Assembly: GCA_949825025.1 (NCBI GenBank)
Contig: OX463783.1
Location: 18,023,533 to 18,087,532 of the forward strand
Source of the DNA: Siphlonurus alternatus
Lineage: Eukaryota; Arthropoda; Insecta; Ephemeroptera; Siphlonuridae
Reading direction: 5' to 3'
DNA length: 64,000 nt
Under the pieces are notes generated by a model. That model made no database searches. It was given only the letters and a program-made list of their open reading frames with translations, and was not told the DNA's origin. The position numbers and the translations under genes were made by a program. Within the stretch, counting starts at the first letter, position 1; each line of letters begins with the position of its first letter. This document shows, piece by piece, positions 1-12,799 of this stretch.

Positions 1-37
1 TCTGCAATAAAAAAAAATTGAGGTCGATACTCCATTG
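1..37. repeat. Family A MITE, right end only (cut by window edge)
   Basis: TCTGCAATAAA, GAGGTCGATACTCCATT and the order between them match the right terminal repeat of the copies at 15.4, 32.6 and 61.3 kb. The rest lies outside the window, inside a JADE intron. Confidence 0.75.
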
Positions 38-427
38 TGAGTGCTGAGTAAAAAAACTAACTGAAAACCAATAACATTAAATTATTAGTACAATAGGCAG
101 TTAAAATAAACATACAAGGAAATATAAAGCAAAAGAAAACATTTATTATCAAATTTATATCCATGCATTTGACAGAAAATGAATTGATAAGAAATTCAAA
201 ATCATGCCAAGAAACAAGCCAAATTAATGGTATCTAGCAAAAACACCAGTATCATTTAAATTTGAACAACTTCAGTACAACAACAGTAAATAACATGCAT
301 TCAATCTTACAACATTTTTGAGGAAACACAGCGGTAAGTATAAGAGTAAATAGAATTTATTAGAATTATTTAATCAAAATAAGCTAGCCCCAAAGCTAAA
401 TGCTTATATAAGTATCATACAAAAAGC

Positions 428-577
428 ATATCGTCTCTTTTCCGGAATAATGAGTTATCTGCCCACCTTAATCGTGTTCTGCTTTGTCAGGTGATTAGCT
501 TACAGGTAAAGCAGATAGCTCATTATTGAACTGATCATGGTAGACACATAGCTTATTATTCCGGACGAGGAACGATA
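428..577. repeat. Inverted-repeat element (~150 bp)
   Basis: ATCGTCTCTTTTCCGGAATA near 430 is mirrored by TATTCCGGACGAGGAACGAT near 556, and AGTTATCTGC by GCAGATAGCTC further in. It is a hairpin-type MITE in a JADE intron. Confidence 0.7.
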
Positions 578-1285
578 AATATTGTTACTCTAGAATATAA
601 GTGTTGTAAATGCCATGAATTTTTGTTTCAATTATAGACCTTATGTACCGTATACATGTATATAGTGTCTACAGTTGCATGAAAACCTCTTGGTTTATAC
701 GGCACTTAAATTCTGAGGCGACGATATATTTAGACACATAGGACATTTAAATCACAATAACTCTTGATATTCTTAACTCTAGAGTCAGAACCTGAAGTTT
801 AAATAAATAGTGAGTATTTAATTTAGCTCAACAACATAGCCATGCTGAGACATGAGACTAGCAGACTGTCACCTTAAATCATGCACCATAAAAACAAACT
901 AGACTCACAGAATAGGCATCAAATAGGCTTTATGACTTCAATAATAATAAAATGCTAAAATGGCATTTGAGCTTGAAGTCCACGATATACAAGTCAACGA
1001 GGAGCACTTTATTAATTAACAACAATACATTATCGAGGTGATGCCAATAAAACATTGACTTCACAATATTAATTCAAAAAACTAGTTTTTATTTATATTA
1101 TTGGCTTCTTTATACAGCTTTCTACAAAGTATATATACATGATACACTACAATTACACAAAATAGTGGCTTTTGAAAGTCACCATGCGAGACTGTAAGAA
1201 AAAGCAAGGCATTGTACAAGGTATAGAATAAAGAATTTGTACAATTAATTGACTTTTAAAGTCAGCCATGGAAATTTTGACTCAC

Positions 1286-4200
1286 CCTCTCTAGGTCCTG
1301 TCTGAGCTGCACAAACATTCTCATCTTCTCCTGATCTGCTTGCACCTGAGCACGACTCAACATGTCTATGTCGTCCGTGCGAGGGGCAATCAGCGGACGG
1401 TTACCTCCAGCCTGCAAATAAACACACGACAGTGGGTTAATGTAAAGCTACGAAAACTTGATACTTGTATGAAAAAATTGTATTTTTAATTCATGTGTTG
1501 TTAAGATGGTGTAAACTAAAGTCTAATATGGTTCTAACTTCATAATACTCTCAAAATAAGACAGAAGGTCCTGTGGAGAATATTTTTACTGCAGTAAGTG
1601 AAATAAGTAACCTTTGCTTACATTGGTTTGTAAGGCTATTTGACTCGCCAGATCAGAAAATCAAACCCTCACACAAAAAGCACTTTGTTTCCTCCTATTA
1701 ATGGCACATATAAAATTACCTATTTTTCATAACTGCTTACTGTTTCAAATTATAGCAGTTTATTGATAAGAAGATAACAAAAATTATGACAAAACAACCT
1801 CATTCGTCCTTTGGGAGTTAGGTATCAATCAGCACAGCATTTCAGACTGGGGCGGATACATTTTCATAATCATCGGTTGTTTTATTTTGTCAGCATTTTT
1901 TTCACTAGACATAACATCGTAATACAGTACATTACTGTACATCTTTACATGGCAGAATTAAGGAGCTTCAAATATTGTATATAATTATATTTTTTTTAGT
2001 ATGAGGTCCGTGTAGAGGAACTGACCCACTGGATTAAATTAAAATAGCAACCATAATAATTTAAAATCCGTCAATAAAATTTTGGGTCTGTATTTCAATC
2101 TCATTGTCAGATTTACTCTGATGACCATCTTAAAATTAAAACAAACTTTCAGTACCATCAATAATAGAAATTTTGAGTTTCTTTGATTAAACCTTCTAGT
2201 GACCCTTTAAATTTTTAAGATGATCATGTTTTGTTCCTAATTCCTGATTAAAATATAACACTACTTATTAGTTTGAGCAAATTGCCGGAAAGTGAGCAAA
2301 TTTATTGTACAAATCAGCACGAATACTCTCTTGGAAAGAGAGTAAAATGATAGGGGACAATGTATTACCTTTCTCTTGAGCTTCCAGTAGTTATAGATGA
2401 AGGTGACGGCCTCCTGATCCAGGTCCAGGTGCTGGGGGGGAAGGTCCTTCAGGGTCATGTGCTTGTCAAACTCTGCCTCAATCTCTTGCAGCCTGGGAGA
2501 CGAGACACAATGTGTTACAACAAGCAAATATTATGACTACGATAAAAATTATCTAGCTTGTCACTTGTGATGAAGTTGATTTTTCACCATTAGCAATGCC
2601 CGTAAATTAATTTAGGATGTCATCAAATTTTGGTATGTGTCTTCAATACAGGTAACTAAAAAAAGAGCACTGAAAAAAACGAGTCTCCTCAGGGTGGAAA
2701 AATATGAGTAATATGATATATATTTTTTAAAAAAAAACACACCCTCTTTTTTGTAATAATATTCCTGCAGTAATCTGCCTAGATCACATACTCAATCTTC
2801 ACTCTAATTAGACTACAGTATTACAGATCTTAGTATACGTGCAGATTTCACTGCGTGTGGTGACCATCTTGTAAATTTTATACAGGCAGACATAGACTGG
2901 CGACAGACTGTATGAAATCTGCAAGTTAGGTGCCATAGAGTCGGGCATAAATTAAGATTTGTTATACTGTATCTAATGTTGGAGACTCACTTTGCTGCCT
3001 TGGCTTGACACCGCTCTTCGGAGGTCATGTCCTTGCGCTTGCGTCTCCTCCCCTCATCATCCTCTGAGCCAGAGTTGACGCCACCCAAGTGGCTGCTGGC
3101 CATCTTCTCCTTCTTGCTCGTAACGCTGTGCTTCTGGCAGTACGACTGTGACAAAAACACAGCAAGTCAGCTTCGCGAATGGCAACAGCCTAGTTTCATG
3201 TAATAATGATGTTAGAACAGAAATAATGCAGATAAGATATTGTTTAATTTTAAAGAGAATTAAAAAAAAAATCTAGATGGAGAGATATATTTAACATCTT
3301 CTTGCTATATTATTATTTACTATAGATGTCTTAAAATAAATTAGCATTTAATCTCTGTTAATTCTTGTGAGTAAGGATGAAGCATCTAGTTACTTGTGCA
3401 ATAATTCTAATAAACTTTTGAGTGAAGACGACAAGTCAAGAATTGTATTTATTTTTTATATAAGAGCTATTAATCCAATCTCTCAGCCTAAGAATGTTAG
3501 AAAACTAGATTTGTATCACCATATTTAATTAGTTTTGTGTAATGTTTGTAAACTTGTAACCATTAATATACATTTTGCAATGACTTCTTTTATTGACAGA
3601 AACCAAGTCAAGGACTCAAAGAAACACGGCAAAAAATGACAGAATCTGATGGCTGACTTCTAAGATGCAGAAATAGAAAAAAAGCCAACAAAAAGAGTTG
3701 TCTCTCACCCTAAGTTTGACTCCGTCGTCTGCACTTTCGTCCTCGATGATTGCTCTCATCTCGAGGCCGTGTTTGAAGGCACAGGTCACGTGGTAGGCCG
3801 TCTTGCAGGTCTTCACTGAACACTGGATGCAAGCACCAACTCGCTCACGGCACAGTACGCAGATCAGAGCCCACCGACTTTGCTGTAACATCATACAACA
3901 AATATTAGTATTTGCAGTACATAATTAATTTTGAATAGCCCAACTGTAATTTTAACTTGCTGGTTAAGTTCCCTATTCGAAAAAAAAACATGGCAATCAA
4001 TTCATTAGGCTATTTCATAGTAAGAATTGAAAATTCTCAAGCATAAGACAACCTAAAACCTTGCTTTTATTCTGAAAAACGTTGTGTTTTTGACCATCTC
4101 ATGCAGAAGACTTACCGGTATGCTGGAGATCTTGGTGATTGGCTCCATGCGCTCGACACAGCCTATGCTGACCTCCGGTATCCAGAGGGCACAGCTGACG

Positions 4201-7200
4201 TGAGCCCACTTGTGGCCAGAGCGTGTGCACTTCATGGCACCTCCTCTGTTGGGACACAGCACACACTCGGGGCGTTGGGAGAGGGCACAGGTCCGGCACA
4301 GCCAAGAACCTGAGGAAATTGATGATGGTTGTTCAGGTGATCATTTAGAGTTGCTAATAGAATGTCATAAGGTTTCCTTCAGTGATGGCTCAGTGATGGC
4401 AGAGGTCACACAAATAGTGCTAATAAATATGAAAAATATTTAATGTTCTTATATTAAATAAAGATTTCTTCCCACTGAGGAACTGAAAGTTCCAGTCGTT
4501 ATTACTGTATGTTATTTTACAATTTAGGGCCTGACGATTGAATGGGTTTAAAAACCATTGTTAAGTACAGGCTTAGTTCTTATCTCATTTCACTGATAAT
4601 AACCAGTAGAACATGGCCCTAAAGGCCGTTTGATCAATTATTTTATCAGACAAAACCCAAGACTTAAGGTATCATAGTTATGGGAAGGAATTAAACAATT
4701 TTATTATGTTTTTTTTTTTTAATATTGTCAGGCCTGTCTTCATATACAGTACTAAGCTGACAATTTGACTACGTGGAGATTGCAATTTACCTGCAGGGAT
4801 GGTGGTGATGCCGTAGCATGCCTGGTGCACACAGATGTTGCAGCAGTCACAAAACACCATCTCGTTGCCTTCCTCAGAGTCAGGCTGCAAAAAGTAGACA
4901 AATCAGTACCGAGTAGCAAGGGAAATATCAAAGTCAAAAATAAGATTAACTCGAGGGAAAATAAACAAAGAATTGTAAAAAATTGTAAGATGCCTTTTAG
5001 TAGAATACCATTTTTAGTAATGATAAAGGTCAAATCTATGGAATTTAATTCAAAATTTGAATTAAAATGGACTGTAACAGCAATAATGCAGGTAATGTTA
5101 GGCCTGTTCGTAAACCCTGCTCGGTGTACACTTTCTACACCCAATCGACTTTATATCCCATGTACATAAGGTCGATTGGGTGCAGAAAGTGTACACCGAG
5201 CAGGGTTTACGAACAGGCCTATAATCATCATTTCAGAGAAACAAATTTCATATTCTCAATATTGCAGTAAATTTTACCACTAAAATACGAAGTATGAGGA
5301 TATTTCTAATACAGGCACAAGGAAGTGGATGTTATTATTCAAGTTATCTTAGATTTTGAGTACTTACGGATCTGCAGACGTCACAGATGACGTTCTCGTC
5401 ATACTCGATGCCCAGTCCCTCCTCGGAGCGCACGATGCTCTGGATCTTCTTCCAGCAGCGAACCTCCATCTCCTCCAGCACTCTCTCCAGCTGGTCCTCG
5501 CGTACCGCACCAAGACCTGATCAACAACAAACTGTATTAGCCTATCACCTTACTTCTTTCCAGTTCACCATTTCTATTGTTTGAGGAACCTCGTCACTCT
5601 GCTATCAACAACCCACTCCCTTCTTTTTTCCTTTTTGAAACACAAATCTATGCAATCTATCACTCAATTAAAAGCTTAAAATAATTTACTCATATTTCTA
5701 ACATACAAAATTATGTTATTTTTACTACAGCATTAAATTTAATTTATTTTATTTCTAAATTTATAGCCCATTATTTGTTCACCAATCTGATAGAAAATGC
5801 ATGGCAACATTGTTATATTCAACTAGGTCCTGTGAACATGATCACCTGCTTGCTCTGGGGTTCCAAGGACATCAACCAGACACTCACCCATGAGAGCTCG
5901 TTCTCCGTTGAGGTTGTTGAGCCAGGCGAGATCGCAGTCATCCAGGTCGTAGGCGCAGGCACGCTCAGACTCGGTGGGAACGTTGGAGAGGTGGTGTGTC
6001 TCTGTGCAGAACCCGTCACCACCAGTGATGCGTAGGTACTTCCCCTTGGGCCTGGTGACAAAAGGAAACAGTCAGAATATGGAGGAGTGCAATGAACAGA
6101 TGCATTAATTTCTTGTACAGAAGAACTGAAAAAATACCATGGCTTCTTTCAGGTTCTTTGAGATTTTGTAGTTAAGGTTGGTTGCTTCCTAATAATATAT
6201 CTGTTCGCAAATACATACTGTAATAGATTTATGAATCAATAATCAAATGAACCATCTGTACAGGTAATATAAGGAAAATTTTATAACTGATTATCATCTG
6301 ATTGTGTACTTGTCTTTACGAACAGATGTAATGATAGAAATTTTACTTTTTCTCCGATAATACACAACATTAAATTGACTAAAGCAAATTATGAAAAAAT
6401 GAAAATAAAATTTAAAATAATAATAATAATAGTTATGTAGGTTGATGCAGGATTATTGCAGTAGTAATTTAATAAGTTATGCTCATGAATTTGCTACAGC
6501 TGGGTAGCTGGGTATTTACTACCACATAATAAGATTCCATACGTACTTGAAGAGCACACTCTTACAAACATAAATTAAAACATTATCAGCTGATTCTCAT
6601 TACATTGTCATTGTTTTCAACTCACAGTTTGAACTCTGCCAGGCGCGACCTCTCAGCTTGGCTGATGACAGTGACGGAAGGTTCTGGGAGGGAGTCAGGA
6701 TTGACGGGTACTTGCACTCCTCGCTCCCACTCTTGTTTCCAGGGGTCCGAGATGAGCCAGTACTCGTCGGCTGCTAGGGGCTCCGAATCTGGGAGCTTCA
6801 TGGCGGAGATCAAGTCTTTACGGAAAAGCTGCAGACACATGGGAGGAAACATAATGAGTAAACTGTGTGTTCAATAAGTATGTGTTAAGTTGAGAAAATG
6901 CTAATATAACCTCTTCAGTCCCTAATATCAATATTATCATCTCATATTTGTTCTTAGCATCATTGCTATTAGTTTAACCAGTAGGTACACACAATTGAAA
7001 TAATTAGCTTAATGACAACAGTTGCAATAATAGTATTAAAATCCTCAGAAATTAGGGCAAATAGTGCAGTGACGATATTACAGTGTTTTTTCCTACATAA
7101 TTATCTAAAATTACACATGAAAAAACACAAAAATGTCATTGCCGACTAAGGGACTACTAGATCAGAGAACACATGCTGATACAGTAATGTCTGTATATAT

Positions 7201-9348
7201 TATTAGACTGGAATTAAAAAAAATCTATAAAAAGTGTAATTAACAGAACTCTCCTACATTTGTTAAGGACTGAAGAGTAAAAACTATTATGGTTATAGAT
7301 GTGATAGAATAGTGCAAGTAACAAAGAAACTGCCACAAAAGCATTTTCTCAGTAATTGGGTATGGGTTGTGATGGAACAGTGCTAAAATGTAATGATGAT
7401 TAATAAGTGAAAAGAAAGTTATTTGAAAAAAAAAAATAAAAAAATAAATAAATAAATAAGATTATTAGAACTCTTATTATCAAGACTTGTGAGATTGATA
7501 ACAAAAAAAAAAAAAAAAAAGTGTAAACCATGCAGACAAGACATCAAAACATCTTTTGTTATTAATTAATATGAAAGGTATATGGAAGGTATAATCAAAA
7601 TACAATGCAAAGACAATAAGAGTTTAAAAGAGGCCATTTTTAAATGATTTTAAAACAGCAAACCTTCCAATAGAATATAATAGCATAGCAAAACTTAAAA
7701 TGTAATAAATCGAGCCTCTTTCTTTTTATTTAGGAAAATAAGTTTGATCCGATAGCAAAAGACACAACTATCGGACAGGAGCACAGGAAAATAAATCAAT
7801 TAAAAATAAATTCCATTATTCCTCTTCTACTCTTGCGTTTCCTTGGTATCTCGGGTGTCCAATAGTTGATTGTCTTAACGATATTGCAAAGTTTTAGCTT
7901 GTTCTCTTGAACTCGTTACGGAGAAGGTTTACTGGTTGTCATTTTTAATCCTCCAGTCGTCAATACTGAGTCCCAGTACTTTTAATTACAAAAGAATTTA
8001 AGTTATAAATTTGTGATTTAGTAAACTTCAGACAAAAAACAAAAACACAAACAAACATTCAAAAACATCGTTTGACTGTATTTTGACATTATTGGTCATG
8101 TAAACCCCCTGTAATTTTATATGTACTATAAATTTTCTTTTTCTTTTTTTTTTTTTGCTAGCTGTTATAAATCAATTAGCAATACTAAATATTATTACAT
8201 GTAAATTTCAACTTTCGGAAGTTAAGTAATAGGGACAATCTACGTAGCTGTTCAGCAAATATATTTTTCTTTATTACCACTAAATAAGCAAAGGTATAAT
8301 CTTGCAAAAAATGTGCTGTGCACTGACCATCATTGGAGGATTAAAATGACAGTAAAAATATTTAAACAAACATTTAATATCCAAATGATAAAATAGGAAC
8401 AAAAAAAATTAATAAAAATAAAGTGTTGATGATAGTATGACGATAACAAACAACAAACCTATAAAATAAAACTCACATCAGTTAATGGAGACTGGGTCCT
8501 TCTCACCTCTGCAGGGGCTTCTGGAGCGCTACGGTTGTAGATGCTCGAGATCTTGAGGTCAGATTGGGTTCGCGGGGTCCAGATGGCCCCTCCGCTGCCC
8601 GAGGGACCTCCGCTACCATCCTCCATCTCCTCCCCCGAGCCGTCGTGAGCCGACGAGACGGGACACGTGACAGAAGAGGGGGGAGGAGCATCGTCGTCGT
8701 CAATACGAGGACTGGAGCGACCTTTACGACGCTTGCTCGGCACTGAGGAGCAGGAACGTTGGTTAGTACACTATCTTGTGATTAGATTGGCTTTGAAGAA
8801 ATCAGAGTTAGTATGAAGTTCATGTACAGGCTATCTCAGGATAGGTTTCGATCAGTTCATGTAGAAGCGTATAAATTTTATTTAGTATGACTGTGATTCA
8901 TAGCTAACAGTATTTTTCACATAATGTGGAGAAACAGAAAACAGAACTGTGTTTTAAATTTAATTTAAAATATTGAACATTTAGTTTGTGAATTTAAGAT
9001 AACAGTTAGTAACAGTACTTAAAATGTGTGGGATTATCAATGAGAAATATAACATAGAAACAAAGGCAGTTGTAAAGAAACAATAAACATTACGTGAACT
9101 ACTATATTTAGTATTTTACAAACATTAGTGCCCAAATCAATATTCAATCTTTAAACAGGAGATTAAATGCATTCTTTTCCCATACACTAATGATCTATAC
9201 TCTAATCTAATGTGAACCCACACAAACACAGCAAACCTACGAGGGACACCAAAATGACCATTTTGATAAGAAAATATACTTGTTGATGATAAGACATACC
9301 TGAGGCATCGTCAACACGACTTTGTTGTCGCTTGAGCCTCTGTGACAT
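1286..9348 (-). CDS. JADE: JADE-family PHD-finger protein (HBO1 complex scaffold), 5' 566 codons; 3' end outside window
   Basis: Eleven coding exons join in frame on the minus strand: 9348-9300, 8742-8477, 6828-6626, 6051-5888, 5516-5368, 4884-4791, 4309-4116, 3882-3709, 3145-2991, 2492-2369 and 1411-1286, each with GT-AG borders. Residues 1-105 are polar, with a basic stretch and acidic/serine runs. Residues about 106-230 resemble the EPL1-like region ([31 protein letters not shown]). A C4HC3 PHD finger spans about 270-318 (Cys272, 275, 289, 292, His297, Cys300, 313, 316). An extended PHD follows at about 324-438 ([21 protein letters not shown]-type core, SYCQKHS end). In the family, JADE proteins recruit HBO1 with ING4/5 and MEAF6 to acetylate histone H4 in the nucleus. 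The start ATG is chosen because an in-frame TAG spans the preceding splice junction. The last exon ends at QLRQDLER, so the C-terminus lies left of position 1. Family assignment is very secure; the paralogue is not resolved. Confidence 0.95.
2815..2972. repeat. Inverted-repeat element, family I copy 1
   Basis: TACAGTATTACAGATCTTAG on the left and the complementary TTATACTGTA end on the right, with CAGATTTCA/TGAAATCTG inside. The same termini recur at 25350-25486. Confidence 0.6.
5099..5223. repeat. Near-perfect palindrome with TA flanks (mariner-type MITE)
   Basis: Arms of about 55 bp begin GGCCTGTTCGTAAACCCTGC and are mirrored almost base for base around a short centre near 5160. TA dinucleotides flank both ends, as for Tc1/mariner target duplication. 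It sits in the JADE intron between two PHD-coding exons. Confidence 0.75.
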
Positions 9349-10330
9349 TGTTGTTATTGTTGTTGTTGCTGTCGAGTGTTCTCTAGGCAACCTGTAACGA
9401 TAAACAACACATGGTTAGAGAAATCTGTGTACCTTAACATGTATTCTAAGCTCCAATACAAATATCCTGGAAGATATATTATATATAAGAAAGATATGAT
9501 CTAGATAACTTTCCATCCAAGGAACTGATTGTCCTAAATAATTATTCTAGATTTTTCTCTAGATTCAGTTTTTTTTCTCCCTTCTCCTTCTTTTTTTTTT
9601 TTAATACAATTTTCACACTATTTTGGAAGGAAAACATTAGCCAGGTAGTGTCAGCTAATATGACTATGAAGCTGAATAAAATCTACAATCTTAAATATTA
9701 TCAGAATTAACTTATTTTATACCTACGATTTTAGCATTAGAGCTTGATTGATACTTTTTACCACAATCTGTACAGCTGTGGAAGCTTTATAAGCACACTC
9801 TTTGAGTTGTCACTCATAATTAACCAGTATTTTAACAAAATTATGAAAACTTACATAAGTGTAGGAAAATAACAATAAATAAATTAATGCGGAAAATGTG
9901 GCTAAGCCAAAATGCCTCGCTTTTGGTTCAAATATTATACTAGTAATAATGATTCCAATATTTCTTCTAAATACACCCTACAATATGGAGCATTACATTG
10001 CCACGTAGTCTCTAATAGCAGTGTTAACGTTTACTGCAATGTCTCAGATTTTAGGATGATATTATCTTAAATATTTATTTAAAATTTTAAAAATTCAATT
10101 AATATTACAAATTTTTATCAATGATGGTATCATAAATCACAAATATGTTATAAAAATCATTTTAAGGCAATCTTTATGGTTTCAAGGCCATATTTATTGA
10201 CAAACTTAAAACATGATTTTTACATTATTTGTCTAATTATTTTAGGTATAAATGATTATGCAAACCATCCTTTACTATTTGACCACAATCTAATGTGTAA
10301 ATAAGGTATATTACATGTAGATTTACTTAC

Positions 10331-10385
10331 TACATAGTTGTATTGCGTTGACACATTCTCGTAGAATTATGGTCTCGAGCTGCGT
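10331..10385 (-). other. Probable non-coding 5' UTR exon of the JADE gene
   Basis: On the minus strand a TTTACAG acceptor precedes position 10385 and a GTAAGT donor follows 10331, leaving a 55-nt exon. Joined to the coding exon at 9391, it holds a short upstream ORF (MCQRNTTM) whose stop codon is formed across the junction. That stop is also in frame with the main ORF. A further upstream exon may end at 11469 (CTCAG followed by GTTTAT) and contains another ATG-led ORF that also terminates before the main start. The UTR status is inferred from splice signals only. Confidence 0.6.
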
Positions 10386-11468
10386 CTGTAAATAATTAAA
10401 ACATCAGTAAAAAATATTGAATTTTATACAGAGAACATATTACAATGCTAAATTGAACTCTCAAACTCTTTCTGTTACAAATAATTCACTAAAAAACAGA
10501 GCAAGATGGTATGTTTATACTTCAAATTTTATCACAAATTTTGTAAAATTTTGAGCTTATTTTTTATTTTTCTACAATTTAAATTGTTAAATGACAGTGT
10601 ATGTTACTATTTTAAGCTTTGTAAATTATTTTAGAGGTATAAGAAGGGAGTAAAATCATTAATTACACTAATTTATGGCAATGCTTGATGCAATCAATGG
10701 TGGAATCTATTAAGAGGTCAATGAAAAGAAAATATGAAATAAATTGTTGATTTAATGTAATTAATACCAAAAATGACCAGCATATTACTTAATCTTTGTA
10801 ATAGAGCATAATAAGGGTGTATTTACAGTGATGTAACATAGAATAGTAAGATTTTATGAATGAAGTGTCTGGTATGAGGAACACCCCCTTATGCAAAATA
10901 TTTGGGGCACTGATGTAAACATTGGCTGATATTTAACTTATTTCTGGTATTAAAGGCATAAAATCAACGGTAATACATTCTTAGATATCTACGGTATCTT
11001 AGTTTACATTTTAATTCTGTTAAAATGTTCAATTTTATGTGTAAAATTAATAAAATTTGTGAGAATTTTTGCAGTTTTCTAGCATTGACAACATAGATGG
11101 CGACACTGAGCTTGATACTTTTACGCTTTAAGAAAATAGCATTTCTATTAAAATTATAGCAATTTAAGAATAAAATACATATATTTTGTCTTTTGCCAAA
11201 ACTGGAATATATTATGAACCCATGAAAGGATTGACGAATGCCTTAAATATTGAGAAAACGGTTAAATATTTCCCGAAAAGGGAGCTTCTTGTCATCAGAA
11301 GAAACAACATGTCTGCAATCGTCTCACATTTGAAGTGTTTTCATGAATTATTACTCACCTATGAATAATTTAATATATTTTTCTACAATCTTAGATATAT
11401 TTTACAGGTTTGTCACTCACAAATAACGTAGTTAAACTTGTATAATACACAAAATTAATGATATAAAC

Positions 11469-11816
11469 CTGAGAACCATCGTTTGGCGCCATCATGCCAG
11501 AAAAAAATAACTGCGAGAAGTCGAGGTCACGTGACTCCGAGATTCTCACGAGATTCTCGTCTAGCTCGCTTTTTCACCTTCAACATTTTTTAGATTTTGC
11601 AATTACATTTAAAATTTATCAAAAAAGTTGCGCAGTAGATTTATTTTAAAGCAATAGCACCTTTTGCGCAGCACGTAGACTAAAAATAATTGCGATGTAT
11701 AGGTTTCTCGAACAAGTTTGTTTATAAAAAAATTAATGGCCGCAATTCAAAACCATAATATTTACACGTGTGTTATTTCCTAAATTTTCTCGTATTTACA
11801 GTGCTCTTATTTTAAA
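11469..11816. promoter_or_regulatory. Bidirectional promoter between JADE and NXT
   Basis: The two genes diverge from this roughly 350-bp interval. It holds an E2F-like TTTGGCGCC (11482-11490), the exact palindrome GTCACGTGAC (11526-11535), and a tandemly repeated CGAGATTCTC just to its right. No TATA box is evident. A CAG acceptor at 11799-11801, 15 nt before the NXT ATG, suggests that NXT may also have an upstream non-coding exon here. Confidence 0.6.
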
Positions 11817-12761
11817 ATGGAACTTGTGAGTAAATATTTATTCAACATGCTAGTAATGAATGGTGTTTCAATCTCTGAAGTATTGTTCTAATTTCAGGAT
11901 CAGCGAGGAAAGAACGACCAGGCTTGCCGAACAGCAGAGGAGTTTTCCAAACTTTATTATGACAGTGTGGATAGAAAACGACATGTAAGTTATATGCATA
12001 TGCATGGCGCTGATACAGTGTTACATACTGCTTGGTATGCATACCTGCTTGGACTCTTATAAAATTACATGAAAATCATATGAAATCAAGAGTTGGTATG
12101 TTCAGGGAGAGGCTGAGGGAGTCAGCCGCAAGCAGGCGAGCCACCGTGGTGGAATACCCACAATAGCCGCAAGCAGGGGTTAATGCATGTTTATGTATAA
12201 TATACACTGCTTACTTACTTACTAACAAGAGCTCAGAGCTGAGAGTTGTGCATAGAGCATAGGGCTCCATAGGGGAGGTGGGTCTTGCGGAGAGTGCTAA
12301 AAAGTTAAGGGACACCTTTAGTGTGCCTGTTTACGTACAGTATAAAGCCACGTTCACATACTTGGAAATTGCTACGGCATTCATACCATAAGACGCCGTA
12401 ACTCGCTTAGCTCCGTTAGAAAATCAAGAGGAGACATTGATTTTGCTATGGCATGCTGTAGCATTTTTCGAGTACAGTATGTGAACACATCTTGTCAGAT
12501 CTTACTATTAGTTTACTTTATATATTATCCCAGTGGCGACAGGTAACTTTTGGGGAGCCGTCTATTCTACACGTAAACTATTACAATGTGTTATGTATGT
12601 ATACTGTGGCAGGGGCGGATCCAGCGCGCGGCTCTGGGGGGGGGGGGGGGAGAGAGGCAGTGTCTATCCCGCAATGTTAAATTTGGGGGTGGGAGGGTGG
12701 GGCGATTGGTGGGGGTGATAACACCTTCAATGTATTTTGGGACTTTTGGAGGGGGCGATCG

Positions 12762-12799
<38 letters not shown>

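Noticed and set aside
5819..6061. 80-codon minus-strand ORF over a JADE exon
   Set aside because: It is the wrong frame. The spliced JADE frame through 6051-5888 gives the conserved CRYDL-like segment ([17 protein letters not shown]).
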